Source: Alphaproteobacteria bacterium (GTDB lineage Bacteria > Pseudomonadota > Alphaproteobacteria > Micropepsales > Micropepsaceae). From it: a stretch of 64,000 nucleotides of DNA. Numbering within the stretch: position 1 is the first letter of the stretch; every line of letters starts with the position of its first letter. Where the stretch lies: the NCBI GenBank assembly GCA_025924715.1, contig JAICHV010000014.1, forward strand, positions 1-64,000. Reading direction: 5' to 3'. Both the position numbers and the translations under genes were made by a program. The notes beneath the pieces were generated by a model, which searched no databases, had not been told where the DNA came from, and worked only from the letters and a program-made list of their open reading frames with translations. Below are positions 53,883 to 61,489 of this stretch, in pieces.

Positions 53883-55202
53883 CTAAATTCCTTCCAACCG
53901 ATTTGACGTTTCGCCGAATTGGTCGAGCTTCACGCCGTACCGATCCATCAACGACAGATAGAGGCTTTGAAGACGCCGCTTCTCGTCGGGCTGGCCCACA
54001 TAATTGAGGGTTCGGCCGGTCTTGAGCGCACCGCCAAGCCCACCCGCCAGCACCAGAGGCAGCCGCGTATTGTCATGCTTGCGGCCGATCCACATGTTGG
54101 AGAGGAACATGAGGCAGCTATTATCCAGCACGGTGCCGTCGCCCTCCTTCATGTTCTCAAGCTTCTGCGCCAGATAGGCATATTGGCTGAGATGGAAGCG
54201 CGCGATGCGCTCATAGCCGTCGGAATTGTTGTTGTGCGAGGCCGCGTGGTGGCCTTCCTTCACATCCAGGAACGGATAATACATCGCCGACAAATCGCGC
54301 GTGGTGATCAGGGTGGCGACCTTGGTCTTGTTGGTCTGGAAGGCGATGGCGATGATATCGCACATCAGCTTGGTGTGCTCGCGCAGGTCTTCCGGCAAGC
54401 CGCTGGCCGGCCGCTCCATCATCAGCGCCGGCGTGTTGCTGGCCTTGGCGGCGTCATCGGCATCCGATTTGACGGCACGGGCCATTTCGACGCGCTTTTC
54501 CACATCGCGGACGCTGGTGAGGAATTCGTCCAGCTTGTGCCGGTCAGCGGCGCCGATCTTGGCCGACAGGTCCTGGGCGCGGTCCTTGACGCGGTCGAGG
54601 ACGCTGAGATTGAGCAGGCTGCCGCGATTGTCGAACAGATTGTCCCAGGCCAGCGACGGATAGACTTCCAGCGGCACCGGCGATTCCGGCGTCTGCCAGG
54701 AAATATATGAGGAATAGGCCAGCGAAAAATTGGTTTCATGATAGCCGGTCATGGGCTGGTCGCAGGCCAGCACCACGCTTTGCTGCGGCGAATCCTGCCC
54801 CGTTTCGCGCGCGATCACCTGGTCGATGCTGATTCCGGAATGGACCAGCGCGCCCTTGGTGATGGGCGCGCCCGACAGGATCGAACCGGTCTGGCCCGGA
54901 TGAATGCCCTGCCCCACCAGTTCGGGGACATAGAGACCGTCCACGACATTGATCTTGGATTTGAGCGCTTCCAGCGGCTCGAGGGTCTTGCTCAGCACCA
55001 TGTCGGCGCCTTCACCGCTGGCGCTCCAATGATCTTCATGGATACCGCAGCCGAAAAAGACCACCCCGAACCGCTTGGGAAAATCGGACGCGCCCGGCGT
55101 GTCGCCGAAAGCATTGACCGACTCCAGCCAAGGCAGCGCCATGGAGCAACCGGCGCCTTTCAGAACGGCGCGACGGGAAAATGGTCGGTTCGGCGCAGGC
55201 AT
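53883..55202 (-). CDS. DUF1552 family protein
   Basis: A 439-residue protein with a twin-arginine signal (FSRRAVLKGAG followed by a hydrophobic stretch), suggesting export. The body has VVFFGCGIHEDHW, GQTGSILSGAP and SCLMFLSNMWIG, resembling the DUF1552/DUF1501-like families always found with DUF1592 proteins. Its ATG overlaps the TGA of the upstream DUF1592 gene by one base (TGATG), so the two are co-expressed. The enzymatic role is unknown; a periplasmic hydrolase-like activity is plausible. Confidence 0.88.
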   Translation of the reverse strand: MPAPNRPFSRRAVLKGAGCSMALPWLESVNAFGDTPGASDFPKRFGVVFFGCGIHEDHWSASGEGADMVLSKTLEPLEALKSKINVVDGLYVPELVGQGIHPGQTGSILSGAPITKGALVHSGISIDQVIARETGQDSPQQSVVLACDQPMTGYHETNFSLAYSSYISWQTPESPVPLEVYPSLAWDNLFDNRGSLLNLSVLDRVKDRAQDLSAKIGAADRHKLDEFLTSVRDVEKRVEMARAVKSDADDAAKASNTPALMMERPASGLPEDLREHTKLMCDIIAIAFQTNKTKVATLITTRDLSAMYYPFLDVKEGHHAASHNNNSDGYERIARFHLSQYAYLAQKLENMKEGDGTVLDNSCLMFLSNMWIGRKHDNTRLPLVLAGGLGGALKTGRTLNYVGQPDEKRRLQSLYLSLMDRYGVKLDQFGETSNRLEGI

Positions 55203-58200
55203 CAGCGCGCTCCTTTGCGAAAAACGACGGGGTCCGGATGCACAGCAGCAGAAGCGCCGGCACCGATGTCTGCGGTCAGGACCGCGGTGCGGCGCTGACG
55301 GAATTGCGGACTGAGGACGATGGTTTCCACCAGACTGCGGAAGCGGTATTTGTCGGCCGCCAGCTTGGTCTTCATTTTGTCGACCAATGTTTCGTCGGAC
55401 AATTGCAGCGACCGGTTCAAGGCGAAGGCAACCAGCTTGCGGCTGAGATTGTCGATGAAATTGTCCTGGCCACCGGCCTTGATAAAGGCCTTAAGGCCGG
55501 AAACGCCGGCGCCCTGCATGCCGCCGGGGAAAGTTGCGCTGGCATCGACCGGGCGCCCGGCCAGATCGACCAGGCGGGCCTCGCCCACCGGACCAAAGCC
55601 TTCAAAAGCAAGACCGAAGGAATCGAATTTGGCATGGCAGGCGGCGCAGAACGGAACGGCGCGATGCCGGGCCAGCATGTCGCGGACGGGCAAATCCATC
55701 AGGGCTTCGTCGCCGGGCAATTCCGGCACCACTGGCGGCGGCGGCGGAATTGGGATGCCCAGCAGTTTTTCGACAAACCAGACCCCGCGCTTGACCGGCG
55801 AAGTGCGAAGGCCCGGCGAATTCTGGGTCAGGAACACCGCCATCGGCAGCAAGCCGCCGCGATTATAGCGGGCGGCATCGTCCACCCGGACCCAATGGTC
55901 TTTGTCGCCCGCCACCTCCGGCATCCCATAATGGGCGGCCAGAACCGGATTGACGAAGGTATAATCGCCATAAAGCAGATCCAGCACCGACCGATTATTG
56001 GCGATGACGTCCTGCATGAAGTGGATCGGCTCCTGGAACATCGCTTCGCGCAGGTCGTTGGTGAAGGCGGGAAAGCGCTGGCGGTCCACCGAATTGTTGG
56101 TTTCGAACTGCCGGAAGCCCAGCCAGTTGCCTGTGAACTCGGTGGCCAGGCCCACGGCCTTCGGGTTTTTCAGCATCCGGCGCGTCTCAGCCAACAGCAC
56201 ACCGGGATTGTTCAGGTCCCCGGCGCGTGCATGGCGCAGCAGTTCGGCATCCGGCATGGAAGACCAGAGAAAATAGCTCAGCCGGCTGGCGAGGCTCACG
56301 CTGGTAAGCGGCTCGGCAGCGAAATCCTTGCCGGTTTTTGCGCTTCCCACCTTCGCGCCCGTCAGATCGAAGCGATAGAGAAAGTCCGGCGCCATCAGAA
56401 TGCCGACAATGCTGTCGCGAACGGCATCCTCATGGCTGAGCTGATTGTCGGTCCGCAGCTTGCGGTAATTGGCAATCAGCCCGGCATGTTCCGCCGAAGT
56501 CAGCGGCCGGCGCCAGGCGCGGGCGGCGAAATCGGCCAGGGCCGCCACCTCCGCCGGCTCGGCGGCAATGCGGGCCTTTTCGACACGGCGGATCGTGGCG
56601 TCCTTCAGGGCAAAGTGCCAGTTGATCGCCTTGATCGCCTCCGGATCGGGATGCGGATCGGCCTTCACTTTGGCCAAATGACGGTCGCGCAGATCCATGA
56701 TGACGGCCGTGTCGGTGATCCTGTGGCCTATGGGACGCGGCAGGCCGGCCTCTGGGTCTCGCACGTCAACCTGGCCCGCATTGTTGAGATAATATTGTTC
56801 CCAGGTGGCGGCCGTCTGATCGGCATAAAAATCAAAATTGAACCAGAGCGCATCGAGCGTCTTGCGCCCCTTGGCATCCAGGATCAGTTGCCCGAGCGCG
56901 GTATCGTCACGGTAATAGCCCGCGGTGTTGTGATAGCCGGCGGAAAGAAACCGGCCCTTATCTTCGGAATTGTCGGGCCAATAACGCCCCCGCTCACTGA
57001 TATAAAAGGCGTCGGGAAAGACGGACGCAAAGCGGGCGAAGGCTTTCTGGTATTTGGCCTTCTGCCCGGCCGGATAAACCAGGTCGGCGTCGCCGGCGCG
57101 GGCATTGGCGACGATGACCGCCCAGCGCGGCGAGGCATCGGCATGCAGCGGTGGAAATTTGGGGACATCCTGCAGCTGCGGCGCCGGGTCGGTATCGGCG
57201 CGCAACGCCGCGGGATCGCTGCGGCGGTGATTTTCCGCATATTCCTTCAGGCGCCAATTGTGCAGCGGCTGGGCCTGACCCGGCAGGCCCTTCACTTTGG
57301 GCGCGGCGAACTGCATAGCCGTGTGGTCGCGGATTTTCTGCACAAAATCGCGCATCGCCACGGTTTGTGCCTGCAACGGCGCATCATCACCGCCCGGCGC
57401 CGGCAGCGCGCGCCACATAGTTTGCAGCTTCGCCACGGGGCCGACCGCATGGGCCTCATGCAGAATATTCCAAACCAAGGGCAGATATCTGGGGCTGAGA
57501 TTCATTTCCGCCGCGATGGAATTGAGGCTCGCCTTGGGATTTCCCAGCTTGGCGCGATAGCGATAACGCCAGGCCGCCTCGAAATATTTCGCGTAGTCGG
57601 TGGGCTGCGATTTGTAGAAAGCCAGAATCTGCTGAATGGCATAGCTGGTCCGGTCGGTGTCCGCCCGCATATCATGGGGTGCGAATTCAAAACCCGTCGG
57701 CACCAGCATCATGTCATTTGCGATGCCCCGCGCCGCTTGCAGATATTTGTTCAGCAGCGCGGGCGACATGCTGAGAGACTCGCCGGAATTGTCGAAACCG
57801 GCCGTGTTCGCCGGATCGACCGGGAACTGGCTTGCGGGCCGCAGATCCTGGCCGGTCAGGTCCCGAACGGTGTTGTCGTATTCGGCATTGCTGAGGCGGC
57901 GCGCCAGCACGATGCCGGGATCGCCGTCGAAGCGCTTGATTTCCTCCGCGCGGACGGAATGGACCCAGTTGACGATCTGGTCCGCCTGTTCCTGCGGCGG
58001 GGCCGGCGCCGGTTTGGGCGGCATCTCCTTGGCGGTAAGGCGATCCGCCGCCAGCGACCAGCGCGGGAATTCCGCCGTGACGGTATCCAGCGATGTGAAA
58101 GCCTGGAAATTCAATCCCCCCGCCGGGGTCTTGCCGGCGTGGCAGCCGGCGCAATATTTGCCGACGAAAGGCTGCACCGTGTCGTGAAATTGTTTGTCGA

Positions 58201-58270
58201 GGGCCGCCCGGTCCGCCGCCAAAACAGGCGCCGCGGTGCAGACGAACAGCGCGGCGAGCAGCAGCCTCAT
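55202..58270 (-). CDS. DUF1592-family (PSD1/2-type) exported multidomain protein with two c-type heme motifs
   Basis: About 1022 residues. Signal peptide RLLLAALFVCTAAPVLA. C-x-x-C-H motifs occur as CAGCH near residue 40 and CAACH about three quarters along, expected to bind c-type heme. Intervening segments (RRLSNAEYDNTVRDLTG, RLSYFLWSSMPDAELL) fit DUF1587/DUF1592/DUF1588/DUF1585, the family paired with DUF1552. ATG at 58270 (AGGA upstream) is the sensible start; a frame from 58321 adds a non-signal leader. Periplasmic redox protein of unknown substrate, more typical of Planctomycetes, Acidobacteria and some Alphaproteobacteria. Confidence 0.88.
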   Translation of the reverse strand: MRLLLAALFVCTAAPVLAADRAALDKQFHDTVQPFVGKYCAGCHAGKTPAGGLNFQAFTSLDTVTAEFPRWSLAADRLTAKEMPPKPAPAPPQEQADQIVNWVHSVRAEEIKRFDGDPGIVLARRLSNAEYDNTVRDLTGQDLRPASQFPVDPANTAGFDNSGESLSMSPALLNKYLQAARGIANDMMLVPTGFEFAPHDMRADTDRTSYAIQQILAFYKSQPTDYAKYFEAAWRYRYRAKLGNPKASLNSIAAEMNLSPRYLPLVWNILHEAHAVGPVAKLQTMWRALPAPGGDDAPLQAQTVAMRDFVQKIRDHTAMQFAAPKVKGLPGQAQPLHNWRLKEYAENHRRSDPAALRADTDPAPQLQDVPKFPPLHADASPRWAVIVANARAGDADLVYPAGQKAKYQKAFARFASVFPDAFYISERGRYWPDNSEDKGRFLSAGYHNTAGYYRDDTALGQLILDAKGRKTLDALWFNFDFYADQTAATWEQYYLNNAGQVDVRDPEAGLPRPIGHRITDTAVIMDLRDRHLAKVKADPHPDPEAIKAINWHFALKDATIRRVEKARIAAEPAEVAALADFAARAWRRPLTSAEHAGLIANYRKLRTDNQLSHEDAVRDSIVGILMAPDFLYRFDLTGAKVGSAKTGKDFAAEPLTSVSLASRLSYFLWSSMPDAELLRHARAGDLNNPGVLLAETRRMLKNPKAVGLATEFTGNWLGFRQFETNNSVDRQRFPAFTNDLREAMFQEPIHFMQDVIANNRSVLDLLYGDYTFVNPVLAAHYGMPEVAGDKDHWVRVDDAARYNRGGLLPMAVFLTQNSPGLRTSPVKRGVWFVEKLLGIPIPPPPPVVPELPGDEALMDLPVRDMLARHRAVPFCAACHAKFDSFGLAFEGFGPVGEARLVDLAGRPVDASATFPGGMQGAGVSGLKAFIKAGGQDNFIDNLSRKLVAFALNRSLQLSDETLVDKMKTKLAADKYRFRSLVETIVLSPQFRQRRTAVLTADIGAGASAAVHPDPVVFRKGAR

Positions 58271-58333
58271 CGACGATGATCCTAGGATTTGCGTCCTTAT
58301 AACATGCACCGGGACGGCCAATCCAACGAACTT

Positions 58334-58978
58334 CTAAAAATACCCTATTTTTTCTGTAAAATATCCGACCGACCTTTCGGCCCGCCCTGGACCGGAGCGA
58401 TGGCCCCGGGCCAAATCTTCGCGCGTGTTGATGTTCAGAAAGGCCTCTTGCGGGAACGCGCAACGGGCCACCCGAAAAGCGCTCAGCCAGCGATGCATGG
58501 AGCGGATAGTCGTCTGCTTTAGATCGGCCTCGAGCCTTTCCGCCAGGTCCACAGGCCACAGCCCCAGCACGGGATGCGAGCGGTGCGAATCGCTGGCGAT
58601 GACGATGTCCGCCCTGTCGCGCGCCAGGCTTTGCACCATGCGTGTCGCCAGGTCGGCGGGAAGCCGAGGCATGTCCGCCGCGACACTGAGAACATGCGAA
58701 GCATGGGGATGATGGCGGCGGCACCACAGCATACCCGTCAACACGCCCGCCAGCGGTCCCTGGAAACCCGGCACCGCATCGGCCAAAACCGGCAAACCGA
58801 AATCCGCGAAGCGCGCCGGATCGCTGTTGCTGTTCAGCAGAAGCGCCGAGGTCTGCGGTCCCAGCGCCGCGATGACATGAGCCAGAATCGGCTTTGCGCC
58901 AAAGGGCAACAGACATTTGTCTCCGCCCCCCATGCGGCGGGACCGGCCGCCCGCCAATATGACCCCGGGACAGATCAC
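58334..58978 (-). CDS. mobA: Molybdenum cofactor guanylyltransferase MobA
   Basis: A 214-residue protein beginning VICPGVILAGGRSRRMGGGDK, the nucleotidyltransferase loop, with HVLSVAADMPRLP as the metal-binding Asp region. It transfers GMP to molybdopterin to make the MGD cofactor required by the nitrate reductase encoded upstream. The GTG at 58978 overlaps the moeA stop by four bases, making it the last gene of the five-gene cofactor operon. Confidence 0.9.
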   Translation of the reverse strand: MICPGVILAGGRSRRMGGGDKCLLPFGAKPILAHVIAALGPQTSALLLNSNSDPARFADFGLPVLADAVPGFQGPLAGVLTGMLWCRRHHPHASHVLSVAADMPRLPADLATRMVQSLARDRADIVIASDSHRSHPVLGLWPVDLAERLEADLKQTTIRSMHRWLSAFRVARCAFPQEAFLNINTREDLARGHRSGPGRAERSVGYFTEKIGYF

Positions 58979-60189
58979 GCGCCGGCCAATTGCGAGAAGA
59001 GGCAATAGGGCAGCGTCATGCCGGGCGTGATATCGGTCAGCCCTTCCTCAAGACAGACCAGCGCGTCGCTTTGCGCCAGTCCTGCAAGGGCGGCTGAATT
59101 GATGGGGGCGCCTTTATCCGCCACCCAGAGTCCATTGTCCTGGCGCAAGGCGACGCGCAGATATTCCCGGTGGCCGGCCTTCTTGCGGTAGCTGAACGCG
59201 GCGCGGATGCCGGGCCACGGGCGCGCCGCTGTAGTCTCGCCGCTCTTATGACGCAGCAACGGTATCGCCAGCACCGCCATCGTCACGAAGGCGGCGGCGG
59301 GATTTCCCGGCAGCGCGACCTGCAGGCAAGAACCGATCCGCGCGAAGGACACCGGCCTACCCGGCTTGATCGCCACCCCGGCCAGCAACATCTCTCCGCC
59401 GCAATCCAGCACGGCGCCGCGAGCATGATCCTCCTCGCCGACCGAAGTCCCGGCCGAACAAATCACCATGTCATGCGTCGCCGCCGCCGCGCCCATCACC
59501 TGGGCGACACGGCTACGATCATCGGGAAGGATGCCCAGATCGCTGGTCTGTGCCCCCAAAGCCGCGCATTGCGCCAGCACCATGATCCGGTTGGCATCGG
59601 GGATGCCGCCCTCTTGCAGCAGCTCGTCGCCGATAGAAAACACCGCAACCCGCAGCCGCGGTCGCGCCGAGACGCTGCTCACGCGGGCCGAGGCCAGCAA
59701 AGCCAGATGGTGCGCCTCGAGTTTCACGCCGGCCGCTGTGAGCCTGTCGCCGGGCTGGAAATCTTCGCCGCGCTTGCGCACATGCCGCCCCAAACCGGCG
59801 CCGCCGATCAGGATGTCGCCGCCGAAGATTTCGCAATGCTCCTGCATCGCCACGCTGTCGCAACCGGCCGGCAAAGGCGCGCCGGTGGCGATGGCCACGC
59901 ATTCCCCCTCTTCCACACAGCGCGAGAAAGGCCGGCCGGGCAGCGACCTACCGACCAGGCGCAGCCGTCTGCCTTTCCCGAAGGCAAAGGCATAGCCATC
60001 CATGGCGCTGCGGTCCCAAGGCGGCATCGCGGTCAAGGCTTCAACGTCTTGCGCCAAGATACGCCCCGCTGCTTGTGCCAGCGGGACGGTTTCCGCGCCG
60101 TCGATTGGTGCGATGCGCCGGCACAGCAGGGCGATGGCATCATCGACCGACGGCAGCCTCGCAGCGAAACAGCCCAGCCCGATACTCAT
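58975..60189 (-). CDS. moeA: Molybdopterin molybdenumtransferase MoeA
   Basis: A 404-residue protein: PPWDRSAMDGYAF near the N-terminus (MoeA signature), CSAGTSVGEEDH corresponding to the usual G-G-x-S-x-G motif, and LPGNPAAAF. It inserts molybdate into molybdopterin-AMP. The ATG overlaps the mobB TGA by four bases. Usual length for the family. Confidence 0.93.
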   Translation of the reverse strand: MSIGLGCFAARLPSVDDAIALLCRRIAPIDGAETVPLAQAAGRILAQDVEALTAMPPWDRSAMDGYAFAFGKGRRLRLVGRSLPGRPFSRCVEEGECVAIATGAPLPAGCDSVAMQEHCEIFGGDILIGGAGLGRHVRKRGEDFQPGDRLTAAGVKLEAHHLALLASARVSSVSARPRLRVAVFSIGDELLQEGGIPDANRIMVLAQCAALGAQTSDLGILPDDRSRVAQVMGAAAATHDMVICSAGTSVGEEDHARGAVLDCGGEMLLAGVAIKPGRPVSFARIGSCLQVALPGNPAAAFVTMAVLAIPLLRHKSGETTAARPWPGIRAAFSYRKKAGHREYLRVALRQDNGLWVADKGAPINSAALAGLAQSDALVCLEEGLTDITPGMTLPYCLFSQLAGA

Positions 60190-60686
60190 GCCGCGACCCT
60201 CGCGAAGGCGATGAGAAAACCGGCAACCGTCTCAGGGTCGTCGAGCGGCAGAACCGCGCGCGGGCCCGCGTCAATCGTGCCATTGGTGGCCACCGCCGCG
60301 ATCGAGGCGTCCTGCGGATATAAAGCCGGCTTTCCCAAGGCGGGGCGATGGACCTCGATCTTGGGAATGTCGGCCAGCTTGAATCCCTCGACCAGCAACA
60401 TATCCACCGGCGCCATGCGGCTTGCCAGTGCCGCCAAAGACAGATCGTCCTCGGAGCGATGATCGCTGAGGAGCGCCCAGCCGCGATCGGCGACTACCAT
60501 CACTTCCTGCGCGCCCGCCTCGCGGTGCCGCGCGGAATCCTTGCCGGGCCGGTCCATCTCAAAACCGTGATGGGCATGTTTGATGGTCGAGACCCGCAAA
60601 TCCCGGCGCCGCAACAGCGGCAGGACCCTGGTGATCAGCGTGGTCTTGCCGCTGCCGCTGGCGCCGACAAAGCCGAACAGCTTCAT
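60186..60686 (-). CDS. mobB: Molybdopterin-guanine dinucleotide biosynthesis protein MobB
   Basis: A 166-residue P-loop protein: MKLFGFVGASGSGKTTLITR (Walker A), VSTIKHAHHGFEMDRPGKD and MLLVEGFKL. It supports MobA in making the MGD cofactor. Four-base ATGA overlap with the upstream hemD-like gene. Confidence 0.92.
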   Translation of the reverse strand: MKLFGFVGASGSGKTTLITRVLPLLRRRDLRVSTIKHAHHGFEMDRPGKDSARHREAGAQEVMVVADRGWALLSDHRSEDDLSLAALASRMAPVDMLLVEGFKLADIPKIEVHRPALGKPALYPQDASIAAVATNGTIDAGPRAVLPLDDPETVAGFLIAFARVAA

Positions 60687-61489
60687 GACGCCCTCCAGGC
60701 CGCAATGGCGCGCACCAGGGGTTTGAGATGAAAGCTGCCCTCGGGCCGCAACGCAGGCGCGATGCCCCGCGCCTGCAAGGCATCCTCCACCACGGGGCCG
60801 ATAGCGGCGACCGGCGTGCGCACCAAACCGGATCGCAGCGCATCTTCCAGCCCCGTTTCCCGCGCCACCGCGAACAGGTGTTCGACTTGCGGCGACGCGG
60901 TGAAGGCGATCATGTCGACGGCCCCCGCCGCCAGGCTTTTAATGGCGGCCGCGACCTCGGCGGTTTCAGTCTGGCTGGCATAACGGTATGGCGTCACCGC
61001 AAAGACGGTGGCGCCCTGATCCTGCAACCCGCGCAGCAAGGCCAATGCGCCGTCACCCGGATAAAGTTGCAATCCGATGCGCTTACCCGTCACGCCTTCG
61101 CTTGAAAGCAGGTCCAGAATGCTGGCCGAAGTCGGCTGCGGCGCGGCCAAATCGGGGGTAAGCCCGATCTCCCGCAGCGCCCGGGCTGGCTTGGGACCGC
61201 GGGTGATAAGGCGCAGCTTCGCAAACGCAGCGATGAAAGCGCCCCGGCGCGCGCCGCTCAAAAGCAGCAGATAGCGCAGGCCATCACCCGTGAGCAGCAC
61301 CAGATGGTCGAAGCGGCCGGCGATACAAGCGTCGATCCAGGCGTCCGCCTCGGCGCGATCCTCCAATTCCACGATCCGCACCAGCGGGCAGCGCAGGACC
61401 TCGGCGCCCTCGCCGATCAGCATGGCGCCGAACAAATCCAGTTCGCGGCTTTCCGGCACCATGATTCGCATCCCGCCAAGGCTGGTCAT
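60683..61489 (-). CDS. hemD: Uroporphyrinogen-III synthase
   Basis: A 268-residue protein of the HemD fold (two alpha/beta lobes; GGMRIMVPESRELD at the start and MIAFTASPQVEHLFAVA in the second lobe, matching the usual D-x-x-x-F-T-S motif). It closes hydroxymethylbilane to uroporphyrinogen III, the branch point to siroheme needed by nitrite reductase. ATG 61489 overlaps the nasA stop by four bases. Its place between a nitrate reductase and molybdenum-cofactor genes suggests a pathway-dedicated copy. Confidence 0.8.
   Translation of the reverse strand: MTSLGGMRIMVPESRELDLFGAMLIGEGAEVLRCPLVRIVELEDRAEADAWIDACIAGRFDHLVLLTGDGLRYLLLLSGARRGAFIAAFAKLRLITRGPKPARALREIGLTPDLAAPQPTSASILDLLSSEGVTGKRIGLQLYPGDGALALLRGLQDQGATVFAVTPYRYASQTETAEVAAAIKSLAAGAVDMIAFTASPQVEHLFAVARETGLEDALRSGLVRTPVAAIGPVVEDALQARGIAPALRPEGSFHLKPLVRAIAAWRAS

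Noticed and set aside
55181-58279. Very long plus-strand open frame opposite the DUF1592 gene
   Set aside because: It is the anti-sense shadow of a GC-rich gene; its translation shows no domains, no signal and a Gly/Arg/His-rich shadow composition, whereas the minus strand has a signal peptide and two heme motifs.
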